A stretch of DNA of 64,000 nt, from positions 1,178,001-1,242,000 of the forward strand of contig JASGHY010000001.1 of assembly GCA_047602185.1 (NCBI GenBank), read 5' to 3'. Within the stretch, counting starts at the first letter, position 1; every line of letters begins with the position of its first letter. This stretch comes from PMP191F sp047602185. Lineage in GTDB: Bacteria; Bacteroidota; Bacteroidia; Chitinophagales; Chitinophagaceae. Both the position numbers and the translations under genes were made by a program. Under the pieces are notes generated by a model. That model did no database searches and had not been told where the DNA came from. It saw only the letters and a list, made by a program, of their open reading frames with translations. This document shows positions 9,391-18,336 of this stretch, piece by piece.

Positions 9391-9740
9391 TGTGCAAATG
9401 TGAATGCAGAGGTTGTATGTTGAAAGTTATAGGTTATAAGTAGAATACAGGAATGAGGAATTAGAAAGTAACAATAAATATCGAATGTCAAATTCTGAAT
9501 GTCGAACATCGAAGGAAATACAATGCATCGGAGTTTACAAGTTGATAAGTTGACAGGGGGGATCTGAAGTTTAATGCCGGAAGTCGGAAATAACGACGCC
9601 CCACTCACGACTGATGATTCACGTCTCACGATTCCCCAATACTACCATTAACTATTCACAGGCTTAACTGCAAATTGCCAACTGCTAACTGGCTTTCCTC
9701 CGGACTTGTATTAGCGTTTTGCGTTAAGCATTCAGCGTCT
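9391..9740. repeat. Heptad-word array D (50 units)
   Basis: Fifty heptads cover the convergent gap and run past the stop codon of the LytTR gene at 9732. Examples: GTTATAG/GTTATAA at 9426-9439; CGAATGT, CAAATTC, TGAATGT and CGAACAT at 9482-9509; CGACTGA/TGATTCA/CGTCTCA at 9608-9628; AGCGTTT/TGCGTTA/AGCATTC/AGCGTCT at 9713-9740. The register checks out at both ends (CAAATTG at 9671, AGCGTCT at 9734). Confidence 0.75.
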
Positions 9741-10436
9741 AAGTAGCTGCTCCAACTCCGCCTTATAACTTCTGCCAACAGGTATATGGTGATCATTAAT
9801 AGTGACTCGGTTGTTTTCGATAAGACGAACCTTGTTCAGGGCTACAATAAATGATTTATGGATCCTGATAAAGCGGGGCGAGGGAAAGATGGATTGCATA
9901 TTCTTTACAGATCCTTTAATAACGATCTTTTCCTTGTGTGTATGGATAATGGCATAATCCTTTAACCCCTGGATATGTGTAACGTCATTGAAGAACAGCT
10001 TTATGCGCATTACGCCGCTTTTTACAAAGATGAATTCGGGCTGAGGATTTGTTGTTTCAAGACTGGCGTTATTCTTTTTTAATGAATGAAAATCCCTGAT
10101 CTTTTCTATCGCAGCCTGTAGTCTTGGGAAAGCAATGGGCTTTAACAGGAAGTCGATCACACCTAATTCAAACCCTTCAAAGGCATAATTGCGGTAAGCT
10201 GTGGTAAATACGGTTGGTGGCGGGTCTTCTAGTGAAGTAAGAAATTCAATGCCGCTCATGCCAGGCATTTCGATATCGAGGAACAACGCATCGGCTTCAT
10301 GTACTGATAAAAATGCCAATGCATCTTTTGTATTGGTGAATTTTGCTGATAACTGCACATAAGGGATCTTCTCCAGGTGTTGTTGTAATACATCCTGTGC
10401 AAGTGGCTCGTCATCTATAATAACACACTTCAGCAT
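9732..10436 (-). CDS. LytTR-family response regulator
   Basis: A 234-residue receiver plus LytTR regulator: IIDDEP acidic pocket, Asp54 in LFLDIEMPGM, VFTTAY and DFLLKP in the receiver; VTHIQGLKDYAIIH, VKNMQSIFPSPRFIRIHKSF and the closing HIPVGRSYKAEL in LytTR. It is the partner of the kinase that ends one base upstream. Its last codons (Leu-Arg-Arg-stop) lie within the final heptads of array D, so the array supplies the stop codon. Confidence 0.94.
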   Translation of the reverse strand: MLKCVIIDDEPLAQDVLQQHLEKIPYVQLSAKFTNTKDALAFLSVHEADALFLDIEMPGMSGIEFLTSLEDPPPTVFTTAYRNYAFEGFELGVIDFLLKPIAFPRLQAAIEKIRDFHSLKKNNASLETTNPQPEFIFVKSGVMRIKLFFNDVTHIQGLKDYAIIHTHKEKIVIKGSVKNMQSIFPSPRFIRIHKSFIVALNKVRLIENNRVTINDHHIPVGRSYKAELEQLLRR

Positions 10437-10437
10437 A

Positions 10438-11490
10438 TTAAAAAGTTATTTTCAGTAAAGCCTGGTAGGTGCTTTCCTGGTTGCTAACCTGCAATGAATA
10501 TCTGCCGGGGTATAGTAGTTCTAATCGTTTTTCAAGATTAGATAACCCGATGCCTCCATGCTCAGCAGGAGCTGCAATGCGAGGCTTGTTGTTGTCGATC
10601 CTGAAACTGAATGATGTAGCGTCGATGTTTATGTGGATATCGAGATAAGCATCCTGTAGCAGTTTATTGATCCCATGTTTAAAAGCATTCTCCAGCAATG
10701 GTAAAAGAAGAAAGGGCGCAATATTATGTCCGGCAGGTGAACCGTTGATCGCTATATTGATATTTGCATTATTTCCTTGCCGTAGCTTTTCCAGCTCCAG
10801 GTAGTTCTCTATATAAGTAATTTCTTTTTCAAGCGGTACCAATGGCTCATTGCTTTCGTAGAGCATATATTCCATCATTCCCGAAAGCTTTAATACTACT
10901 TCCGGTGCAAGGTCTGATTTCCTGAGCGTGAGTGCGTATAGATTGTTCAATACATTGAACAGGAAGTGCGGGTTTACCTGTGCTCGCAGGTAATTTACTT
11001 CGGCCTGTAGTTTACCAATAGCAGTTTGCTGCATTATTTCTTTTTGCTGGTACCAGTCGATGCTTAGCTTGACGGCTATGGTGAGCAACAGGTACCATGA
11101 CGTGTGCGTGAAATTATACAACAGGGAAACAGATAGCGATGCGTTCCTTGAAGGACCTAACACAAAACCAAAGAGCAGGTAATCGTACAGGCTTTGCAGT
11201 AGCAGATAGACGATCAGCAATAGCAGTACCATGCCGAAATAGGTAAAGTATTTCCTGGCTAAAAGATAGTGCGGTATCAACCAGTAGATATTGGCATAGG
11301 CGATTGCAACCAGTAATGCTATCCGCACAACAGAACAGGCAAGGAAATAAGGCATTCCTGCTTTTACAATCAGGTACGACCTGTCATATAGAAAAATAAT
11401 GGCTACAATTATCCAGTAGGCAAGATGGATAAAAGAACGTGCGGCTGGCGCCGGCTTACTGGTAACAGTTGGTATTTCTGCCTGCAACAT
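10438..11490 (-). CDS. LytS-type sensor histidine kinase
   Basis: A membrane kinase of about 350 residues from the ATG at 11490; an upstream in-frame TTG at 11559 would add 23 residues and cannot be excluded because a purine-rich AAGAAGGTGA precedes it. Four to five hydrophobic segments cover about 20-150, then a linker and QVNPHFLFNVLNN (His about 175), an N box LLPLLENAFKH and GIGLSNLEKRLELLYPG. It overlaps nothing but is spaced one base from the LytTR gene, so they are an operon. It is a paralogue of the pair at 3401-5193 but clearly diverged. Confidence 0.92.
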   Translation of the reverse strand: MLQAEIPTVTSKPAPAARSFIHLAYWIIVAIIFLYDRSYLIVKAGMPYFLACSVVRIALLVAIAYANIYWLIPHYLLARKYFTYFGMVLLLLIVYLLLQSLYDYLLFGFVLGPSRNASLSVSLLYNFTHTSWYLLLTIAVKLSIDWYQQKEIMQQTAIGKLQAEVNYLRAQVNPHFLFNVLNNLYALTLRKSDLAPEVVLKLSGMMEYMLYESNEPLVPLEKEITYIENYLELEKLRQGNNANINIAINGSPAGHNIAPFLLLPLLENAFKHGINKLLQDAYLDIHINIDATSFSFRIDNNKPRIAAPAEHGGIGLSNLEKRLELLYPGRYSLQVSNQESTYQALLKITF

Positions 11491-11765
11491 GCTGCTAAGT
11501 AATAATTTAAATACCAGGAATAAGAAAATAGTAGAGCAACTGCACAAAATGCCGACCAATCACCTTCTTTAAGTTACAATAATATTTCATAATGGGCCGC
11601 TGGCTGCTGTTTGTCGGTTTTCCTGTACGTTGCTCTACTTTATTTGACTGTAAATACAGGTCTGTGTTGCTTTGTACTGTTGGATGGAAAGACGGGATAG
11701 CCATGAAAGCAGGACACTTTTCATTTCAACGGACACCTGATTATTTATCTTAAAAACGAAATTGT

Positions 11766-12275
11766 ATGTATTACTCATTCATGTTGCTGACAGCGTTTTT
11801 CTTTCTGGGAAAACCCGCAGTTGTTGATGTTTCAGATTCATATCGCGGTGGTGTTGTTTGTATGACACAGGAGTCTGCAGAAAAAATACTGGGACAAAAA
11901 GTACAGGTTACAGAGAATACCACTGTAAAGGGGGAAGGTGTTACTAAGTACAATTGTACTTATCGTGCGGTTACTGCCGATGGTGCCTCTGGCAAAACGG
12001 GCAATCTCTATTTTTCACTGGAGGTGTATGATACTCCATCTCACGCTGCGCAAGCCTATTCAGTAGTGAAAACATCTAACCAGGCTCACCAGGGTTTTCA
12101 ACAGGTAAAAGATGCCGGTGATGAAGCCTATGTTCAGGCTGATGGCTCTAATTTTTACTTTATGATGGCAAGAAAGGGAACAAGGATCATGAAAATGAAA
12201 GTGAACAAAGTAACCAGTAAATCATCCTGGAATGTGTTTCAGAATGAGGGAAAGAGTATTTGCGGGAAAATGTAG
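11766..12275 (+). CDS. Secreted protein of unknown function
   Basis: A 169-residue protein with a short hydrophobic leader (YYSFMLLTAFFFLG) suggesting export. The mature part includes a conserved-looking start (GGVVCMTQESAEKILGQKV), a cysteine in YNCTYRA and a C-terminal SICGKM, so three cysteines are available. The middle (LYFSLEVYDTPSHAAQAYSVVK) resembles the alpha/beta layout of small periplasmic binding-like domains, but I do not recognise the family. It is divergent from the LytS/LytTR operon and could be a target of it, which is inference only. Confidence 0.65.
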   Translation: MYYSFMLLTAFFFLGKPAVVDVSDSYRGGVVCMTQESAEKILGQKVQVTENTTVKGEGVTKYNCTYRAVTADGASGKTGNLYFSLEVYDTPSHAAQAYSVVKTSNQAHQGFQQVKDAGDEAYVQADGSNFYFMMARKGTRIMKMKVNKVTSKSSWNVFQNEGKSICGKM

Positions 12276-12281
12276 ACCGGT

Positions 12282-12617
12282 GTCGGGTTTCTTATCGTGA
12301 GACGTGAGTCGTCAATCGTGAGTGGGGGCGTGAAAGGTGAAATGTGAAAAGAGAGATACCGAATACAGGTCACTGGATACTGGATTTGAGATTTGGTGTT
12401 TGATGTTTGAGATTAGAACAACTGCAAATTGCTAATTGTAACTTGTATTCCTGGCGGCTCGTATTCACTATTGACCATTGACTATTCACTGGTTTAGCTG
12501 CAAATTGCTAATTGCCAACTTGTATTCCCCGCAGCTCGCCGCTTGTATTTCCTAATACCTGGTTTCCTATTCCTCCATCTGCACATCAGTTCATTTGCAT
12601 ATCTGCACATTTCAATC
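12282..12617. repeat. Heptad-word array E (48 units)
   Basis: Fills the convergent gap up to the base before the next stop codon. Forty-eight heptads stay in one register: CGTGAGA/CGTGAGT/CGTCAAT/CGTGAGT at 12296-12323; TGAAAGG/TGAAATG/TGAAAAG at 12331-12351; CTGGATA/CTGGATT at 12373-12386; TTCACTA/TTGACCA/TTGACTA/TTCACTG at 12464-12491. From 12462 the sequence is nearly identical over about 45 bp to array J at 39783. It is purine-rich on the left and pyrimidine-rich on the right. Confidence 0.78.
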
Positions 12618-13586
12618 CTATCGGAAAAAATACCCCTTCACTTTTCCTTTCCCATTGATCGAAATAGCAGGAGCAGGGATCTTGATCATATTCAGTACAA
12701 AAAATGCGGAGCGAAGAAATTTGCTGCGCGTTTTTATTTTAGTGAGGTCAATATCGGGGGATAAATAGAAATGACGCATGCGCGGGATATCTGTCCTGTC
12801 GTGCAGAACGCCTTCCTTGTCTTTCCAGGTGTTGTCCATGCCGCCGTACATGCCGTCGGCGGAGTAACCAACAGCAATGTTTAACCATTTAGGCAGCCCG
12901 CTGTTGGGCAAAAATGAATGCATATTGGCACTGAACCAGTAGACCTGTGAGTTGTAATCCTTCAACAGTCGCTCGGGCAGGCTTTTACCAAAAAGCTGAT
13001 CCCGTCGTGTTCTTAATTCGTCTGTGTAGTAATTATGCGGCCAGTAATTCATTTTTACCTGGATGCGTTGTTCTTTCCAGCCCAGTTCCTGCGCTGCATA
13101 GGCGGCCGCACCAACCACATTGGCGGTCATATCGCCCCAGCTAAAGCCCCATTCACTGGAAAAGCCGTCCTGGATCTCAATAATACTCTGGTAAGCAATA
13201 CCACTTGCGCCGCCTAATAAGATGCTTTTAGTACGGCTCATCCCTGTCCATTCCCACATTTCAGCACACAGGCGGCTTACATGATAGCTTGTCCACACAT
13301 GTCCCAGTTTATCCATCTGGTTCCATTCCCCGTTATCATTAAAAAAATGAAAAGAACTGCGTGAATAATCTGCATACCAAGCCTTGTTCAGCGCCAGGAA
13401 AGAACCTGTCCACAGGGCTACATTGCCGCCTGAAACCAGCCATACGCGTGTTTTATTGGGGCCTGAGGATGCCAGTGCTGCCGTATCCTGTGCATGGCAC
13501 AAGGGGATCGTTGCACCGTATAAAACTGATGATAATATAATAATACGGAGCCTGTGAAGTATGTGGTTTCGGGGTTGGATAGTCAC
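12618..13586 (-). CDS. DUF2279 periplasmic protein
   Basis: A 322-residue exported protein starting at a GTG, with a basic then hydrophobic leader (IIILSSVLYGATIPLCHAQ). The body carries the DUF2279 layout: WLVSGGNVALWTGSFLALNKAWY, a DKLGHVWTSYHVSRL helix, SILLGGASGIAYQSIIEIQDGFSSEWGFSWGD and a C-terminal part (about 230-322) with YWFSANMHSFLP and beta-like strands. The family is predicted periplasmic or outer-membrane associated, function unknown. It is divergent from the sugar-phosphate mutase gene across a gap that holds a perfect palindrome. Confidence 0.82.
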   Translation of the reverse strand: MTIQPRNHILHRLRIIILSSVLYGATIPLCHAQDTAALASSGPNKTRVWLVSGGNVALWTGSFLALNKAWYADYSRSSFHFFNDNGEWNQMDKLGHVWTSYHVSRLCAEMWEWTGMSRTKSILLGGASGIAYQSIIEIQDGFSSEWGFSWGDMTANVVGAAAYAAQELGWKEQRIQVKMNYWPHNYYTDELRTRRDQLFGKSLPERLLKDYNSQVYWFSANMHSFLPNSGLPKWLNIAVGYSADGMYGGMDNTWKDKEGVLHDRTDIPRMRHFYLSPDIDLTKIKTRSKFLRSAFFVLNMIKIPAPAISINGKGKVKGYFFR

Positions 13587-13633
13587 AGTAGGAACAATTA
13601 TTAGTGCTGCAAAATTACAGTTCCGGATTGTTA

Positions 13634-13649
13634 ACGATTTACAAATCGT
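13634..13649. promoter_or_regulatory. Perfect 7-2-7 palindrome in a divergent gap
   Basis: ACGATTT-AC-AAATCGT, two perfect 7-bp arms, lies 47 bases upstream of the mutase ATG and between two divergent genes. That is the usual place for an operator. The binding protein is unknown. Confidence 0.4.
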
Positions 13650-13696
13650 AAAATTATATAACTTCAGCCTTCATTTGACAAATTAAACACGTTACT

Positions 13697-15421
13697 ATGG
13701 ATGTAGCTATTGCTGATAAAGTAGCTGTATGGCTCAATGGAAATTTTGATGAACAAACCAGGCAGGAAGTTGCCCGTTTGCAGAAAGAGAACCCCGCAGA
13801 ACTGACAGATGCGTTTTATCGTAGTCTTGAGTTTGGTACCGGAGGTTTAAGAGGCGTGATGGGTGTTGGTACCAACCGTATGAACAAATACACGGTAGGG
13901 ATGGCTACACAGGGATATGCCAATTACCTGAAAGAAGTTTACCCCGGTGGAACGATCCGCGTGGCCATTGCACACGACAGTCGCAATAACAGCCGTCTGT
14001 TTGCAGAAATAGTAGCCAATGTAATGGCTGCCAATGGAATTAAAGTATTCCTGTTTGAATCACTGCGTCCTACCCCCGAACTGAGCTTTACGATCCGCCA
14101 CCTGGGATGCCAGGGTGGGGTGGTATGTACAGCTTCGCACAATCCAAAAGAATACAACGGTTATAAAGCATACTGGAATGATGGTGGTCAGTTGGTACCG
14201 CCACATGATAAAAATGTGATCAAGGAAGTAGAGAAGATAGCTTCTATAGATGAGGTAAAATGGAGCGGTGGCGAAGAGAATATCTCTATTATCGGCAAAG
14301 AGCTTGATGAGGCTTATATCAGCATGGTGAAAAGCCTGAGCGTATATCCTGAAGTGATAAGCCGCCAGCATGACCTGAAAATTGTGTACACACCCATACA
14401 TGGTACCGGCATTAAACTGGTGCCTGAAGTATTAAAACGCTTTGGTTTTACCAATGTGCATATTGTAAAGGCACAGATGGAGCCTGACGGCAACTTCCCT
14501 ACAGTAGTATATCCTAACCCGGAGGAAAGCGAAGCGATGAGCCTTGGTCTCAAAGAAGCGCAGGCACTGGATGCCGATATTTTACTGGGTACCGATCCTG
14601 ATGCAGACAGGGTAGGGATTGCCATTAAAGATAAAAGTGGTAAATGGGTGTTGATGAATGGCAACCAGACCGCTGTACTGGCCTTCAATTACATTATTGA
14701 AGCCCGTAAGGCAAAAGGTGTTGCCCAGCCTAACGATATGGTGGTAAAAACAATTGTAACGACCAATATGATCGATACAATTGCAGAACACAGCAATATC
14801 AAATGTTATAATGTTCTTACCGGCTTTAAATGGATCGCCGAGCTGATCAAGGAAAAAGAAGCTACAGAAAACTATGTGGTGGGCGGTGAAGAAAGCTATG
14901 GCCTGATGATCGGTTCTCAACTGCGCGATAAAGACGCAGTATCTGCTGTAGCCCTTTTATGCGAAATGGCGGCTTATGAAAAAGACAAGGGCAGAACACT
15001 GTTCGATAAACTGGTTGACTTGTATGTGCAATATGGCTTCTATAAAGAGCACCTGATCTCCATTACCAAAAAAGGAATGAATGGTCAGAAGGAGATTGCA
15101 GATATGATGGAAGGCTATCGAAATAACCCTCCTGCAGCTATTAATGGCGCTGCCGTGGTAGAACTGCTGGATTATGAGCTGCGCAAGGGAAAGAACTTGC
15201 AAACAGGCGAAGAATGGGAAATTAAATTACCCAAATCAAATGTGTTGCAGTTTATCCTGGCAGATGGCAGCAAAATCTCTGCACGTCCTTCGGGTACCGA
15301 GCCTAAGATCAAATTCTATTTCAGTGTACATGCACCTTTAAACAGTGCTGCTGATTTTGACAAAGTACAGGAAGAACTTGATGGGAGAATCAAAGCTATT
15401 ATTAAAGATATGGCATTGTAG
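13697..15421 (+). CDS. Phosphoglucomutase/phosphomannomutase
   Basis: A 574-residue alpha-D-phosphohexomutase that interconverts hexose 6- and 1-phosphates in the cytoplasm. The four domain signatures are present: GTGGLRGVMG near the start, the active serine loop TASHNPKEYNGYK (Ser about 147), the metal-binding loop GTDPDADRVG, the sugar loop GGEESYG and the phosphate-binding RPSGTEPKIKFY close to the C-terminus. The length and N-terminal extension fit the PGM2/PgcA group seen in Bacteroidota and Firmicutes. It is followed by a strong terminator. Glucose versus mannose preference cannot be decided. Confidence 0.93.
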   Translation: MDVAIADKVAVWLNGNFDEQTRQEVARLQKENPAELTDAFYRSLEFGTGGLRGVMGVGTNRMNKYTVGMATQGYANYLKEVYPGGTIRVAIAHDSRNNSRLFAEIVANVMAANGIKVFLFESLRPTPELSFTIRHLGCQGGVVCTASHNPKEYNGYKAYWNDGGQLVPPHDKNVIKEVEKIASIDEVKWSGGEENISIIGKELDEAYISMVKSLSVYPEVISRQHDLKIVYTPIHGTGIKLVPEVLKRFGFTNVHIVKAQMEPDGNFPTVVYPNPEESEAMSLGLKEAQALDADILLGTDPDADRVGIAIKDKSGKWVLMNGNQTAVLAFNYIIEARKAKGVAQPNDMVVKTIVTTNMIDTIAEHSNIKCYNVLTGFKWIAELIKEKEATENYVVGGEESYGLMIGSQLRDKDAVSAVALLCEMAAYEKDKGRTLFDKLVDLYVQYGFYKEHLISITKKGMNGQKEIADMMEGYRNNPPAAINGAAVVELLDYELRKGKNLQTGEEWEIKLPKSNVLQFILADGSKISARPSGTEPKIKFYFSVHAPLNSAADFDKVQEELDGRIKAIIKDMAL

Positions 15422-15451
15422 TATCAATTACATTGCTGAAATATAATCCAG

Positions 15452-15483
15452 GAGCGGCCGGTAATTCCGGCCGCTCTTTTTTT
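15452..15483 (+). terminator. Intrinsic terminator after the mutase gene
   Basis: A perfect 10-bp GC-rich stem (15452-15461 with 15467-15476), a 5-base loop and seven Ts (15477-15483). It overlaps the stop of the convergent gene by two bases. Confidence 0.9.
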
Positions 15484-16111
15484 ATTCGCCCGTTTTTTCA
15501 TCTGCGGAGTCTTCTGGTTCTAAGTAATCCATTTCACTTTTCTTTTCCACTCTACACAGGTCTCTTCCTGTGACATCATATAGTAGCACCTCCAATTCGT
15601 CAAGTTCCCATGAATAAATATTTTCACCGAATTTGATAGTATTGCCGCGATAATCGAATGCAAGCCGGTTGTCTCCATGCAATTCGTTAATGACCTGTTG
15701 TCCTGTCTGAAATCCCAAATAGTCAAATGATTCACCACTCAATGCGTGCCTGGTTAGCTGAGGTTTAGCCAGGTACCGAAAATTAGAAACTTCAGCTATA
15801 TCGAACACTCTTTTCTTTTGATTGAAAAGCTGTTTGTTTATAAGCTCAATTCTATCTTTATTAACAAACAATCGTTCAGACTGAACGGCTTTGTTGCTGA
15901 AGCGGTAAGCCACAATGTAAAAAAGTAATGCCAGTATAGATGCAAATAAGATTCCCTTAATTTCAGAAGGATCGTTCAGGCCCATTCTCAGGAATGCTGA
16001 GCCTGCTGTGAATGCTACTATAAAATAAAAAAGGTTTAAAACTTTTGCTCTTGATCCAAATGCGCTGGATAGTGTAATAAGTTTTCCGTCTTTGTAATCG
16101 GTGATTTTCAT
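15482..16111 (-). CDS. Membrane protein of unknown function
   Basis: A 209-residue protein with two hydrophobic helices (about 25-43 and 51-70) and a cytoplasmic C-terminal part of about 135 residues that is rich in beta-prone segments (KDRIELINKQLFNQKKRVFDIAEV, then NRLAFDYRGNTIKFG), suggestive of a PH-like fold. The tail is very acidic (EKKSEMDYLEPEDSADEKTGE). I do not recognise the family. It is divergent from the MarR-hut operon and its stop abuts the mutase terminator. Confidence 0.65.
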   Translation of the reverse strand: MKITDYKDGKLITLSSAFGSRAKVLNLFYFIVAFTAGSAFLRMGLNDPSEIKGILFASILALLFYIVAYRFSNKAVQSERLFVNKDRIELINKQLFNQKKRVFDIAEVSNFRYLAKPQLTRHALSGESFDYLGFQTGQQVINELHGDNRLAFDYRGNTIKFGENIYSWELDELEVLLYDVTGRDLCRVEKKSEMDYLEPEDSADEKTGE

Positions 16112-16246
16112 AATATCTTCTCTCTTAGGGGGTAAAATCAGGTTCAGGCAGAAAGATAATTAAAACAGTAAAAATGTGAAAAGGAGATTTCTGCACAGAA
16201 AAGACGATGTTACCGGCCGGATGTTCTATTTTTTCATTAGTTTATT

Positions 16247-16254
16247 TACATTTG
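16247..16254 (+). promoter_or_regulatory. Candidate -7 box of the MarR-hutHU operon
   Basis: TACATTTG matches TAnnTTTG and lies 20 bases upstream of the MarR ATG, implying a leader of about 14 nt. Confidence 0.5.
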
Positions 16255-16274
16255 TATAAGCACTTATATAATTT

Positions 16275-16760
16275 ATGAGCTTTTACCAGTCGCTTGGATA
16301 TCTTGTTTTCGGTAGCCGCTTACGCAGGCTAAGTGAAACCTTTTTGTCGGATGTAAACGAGATCTATAAAACACACAAGCTGTCATTTGACGCTTCGTGG
16401 TTCCCGGTCTTCTATATTCTTTCACGCCAGGAAACCGTTTCCATAAAAGATATAGCTGATGAGCTTTGTATCTCACACTCAGCTGTAAGCCAGTTGATCA
16501 GCAACCTGCAGCAAAAAGGATTGATAAAGACAACTACTGATGCGGCTGATGCACGCAAAAAGGTAGTAACCTTTACAGCCAAAGGTGCAAAGCTGCAACA
16601 AAAGATAGCACCCGTGTGGGATGCATTAGGGGCCGCTATGCAGGAGCTGGCTGCAGAGGGAACACATAGTAAAAAGATACTGCAGGCCATTGATGAAATG
16701 GAGCAGGCATTGGAAAAGAGATCCATTTTTAACAGGGTAGAACAAAAACTTTCGCGTTAA
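16275..16760 (+). CDS. MarR-family regulator heading the hutHU operon
   Basis: A 161-residue winged-helix regulator. The helix-turn-helix is in VSIKDIADELCISHSAVSQLISNLQQKGLI and the wing in TTDAADARKKVVTFTAKG; flanking helices form the dimer interface. Only four bases separate it from hutH, so it is the first gene of the operon and a likely regulator of histidine use, though it could act elsewhere. The usual HutC (GntR) regulator is not seen here. No obvious palindrome sits beside its candidate -7 box. Confidence 0.88.
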   Translation: MSFYQSLGYLVFGSRLRRLSETFLSDVNEIYKTHKLSFDASWFPVFYILSRQETVSIKDIADELCISHSAVSQLISNLQQKGLIKTTTDAADARKKVVTFTAKGAKLQQKIAPVWDALGAAMQELAAEGTHSKKILQAIDEMEQALEKRSIFNRVEQKLSR

Positions 16761-16764
16761 CTAT

Positions 16765-18327
16765 ATGCAACAGGAATTCCACTATGGCATTGACCATTTA
16801 ACAGTTGGTAAAACATTGGCGATTGCTGCCGGACAACTCAAAGGAGTATTAAGTAATGCTGCTATGGCAAAAGTAAAAGCCAGTCAGCAGCATGTGCAGG
16901 AAATTGTAGATACCAACAGAACCGTGTATGGTATCAACACAGGCTTTGGTATTCTTGCCAATACACCTATTTCAGAAAAAGACACGCAAACATTACAACA
17001 TAAAATACTCCAGAGTCACAGTGTGGGAGTGGGTGATCCCGTACCGCAGGAGATCGCCAAAATAATGCTCATCACCAAAGTACATGCACTGGCAAAAGGC
17101 TTTTCGGGTGTACAGGCGCAAACGCTGGAACGCATCATCTGGCATATTGAAAACAATGTGATCCCCGTAGTTCCGGAAAAAGGTAGTGTTGGTGCATCGG
17201 GCGACCTGGCTCCACTGGCACACTTGTTCCTGCCATTAATAGGACTAGGGGAAGTCTTTTATAAGGGCGTCAGGTATAGGGCACATGAGATGTTCAGGAA
17301 ATTTGATGTACAGCCATTACAACTGGGGCCAAAAGAAGGATTGGCGTTGATCAACGGTACCCAGTTTATACTCGCTTATGCAGTAAAGGGCGTACAACGT
17401 ATGCACAACTGCCTGGAAGCAGCTGATATTATCGGCGCCATGAGTTTAGAAGCCCTTACCGGCACCAAAGCTCCTTTTGACGAACGTTTGCACCAGCTAA
17501 GGGCTTATGCAGGTAATCAACTGGTGGCACAGCGGCTTCGCCTGTTATTAAATGATTCGGCTATTATGCAAAGTCATATGGATTGTGGCCGTGTGCAGGA
17601 TCCTTATAGTCTGCGCTGCATGCCGCAGGTACATGGTGCATCACGCAACGCATGGCTGCACCTGAAAGAGTTAACAGAAGTAGAATTAAACTCCGTAACA
17701 GATAATCCAATTGTCTTTAATGCTGATGATACCATTAGCGGCGGCAACTTTCACGGGCAGCCAATGGCATTGCCCTTAGATTATGCGTGTTTTGCCGCAG
17801 CCGAAGCCGGTAATATTGCCGACAGAAGATGTTACCTGTTGCTGGAAGGAAAATGGGGGCTGCCTATGTTGCTGATGAAAGATGTAGGTCTTAACAGTGG
17901 TTTCATGATTCCCCAGTACACTACAGCGGCACTGGTAACAGAAAATAAAACATTGTGTTTCCCGGCCAGTGCAGACAGCATCCCTACTTCACTGGGCCAG
18001 GAGGATCATGTGAGTATGGGAAGTATCAGCGGACGTAAGCTGAATAAGATCCTGGACAACCTCGAATATATTCTTGCGATAGAGTTATTAAGTGCCTGTC
18101 AGGCCATTGAGTTCCGCAGACCGCTCAAAAGCAGCAGCCTGCTGGAGTTTGCACATGATTATGTACGACAGTTCGTTGGCTTTGCTGAAGAGGACAGGAT
18201 CTTTGCAGAAGATATCAACCTGATCACTAATATTATTCATGACTTTTCATTTGTACAGGAAGTGAATGCATTTGCTGCCACACAACAGGTACAACTCAAT
18301 AACGCTTTCGAGGCCTTCAATCTTTAA
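16765..18327 (+). CDS. hutH: Histidine ammonia-lyase
   Basis: A 520-residue enzyme that converts L-histidine to urocanate and ammonia, the first step of histidine degradation. The MIO cofactor triad Ala144-Ser145-Gly146 is in GSVGASGDLAPLAHL. Also visible are YGINTGFG near the start, the NGTQF motif, QDPYSLRCMPQVHGA and SVTDNPIVF, all diagnostic of the lyase class. Length is near the usual 500-510. It follows the MarR gene by four bases and precedes hutU by nine, so the three are one transcript. Confidence 0.96.
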   Translation: MQQEFHYGIDHLTVGKTLAIAAGQLKGVLSNAAMAKVKASQQHVQEIVDTNRTVYGINTGFGILANTPISEKDTQTLQHKILQSHSVGVGDPVPQEIAKIMLITKVHALAKGFSGVQAQTLERIIWHIENNVIPVVPEKGSVGASGDLAPLAHLFLPLIGLGEVFYKGVRYRAHEMFRKFDVQPLQLGPKEGLALINGTQFILAYAVKGVQRMHNCLEAADIIGAMSLEALTGTKAPFDERLHQLRAYAGNQLVAQRLRLLLNDSAIMQSHMDCGRVQDPYSLRCMPQVHGASRNAWLHLKELTEVELNSVTDNPIVFNADDTISGGNFHGQPMALPLDYACFAAAEAGNIADRRCYLLLEGKWGLPMLLMKDVGLNSGFMIPQYTTAALVTENKTLCFPASADSIPTSLGQEDHVSMGSISGRKLNKILDNLEYILAIELLSACQAIEFRRPLKSSSLLEFAHDYVRQFVGFAEEDRIFAEDINLITNIIHDFSFVQEVNAFAATQQVQLNNAFEAFNL

Positions 18328-18336
18328 AAAATCTTT

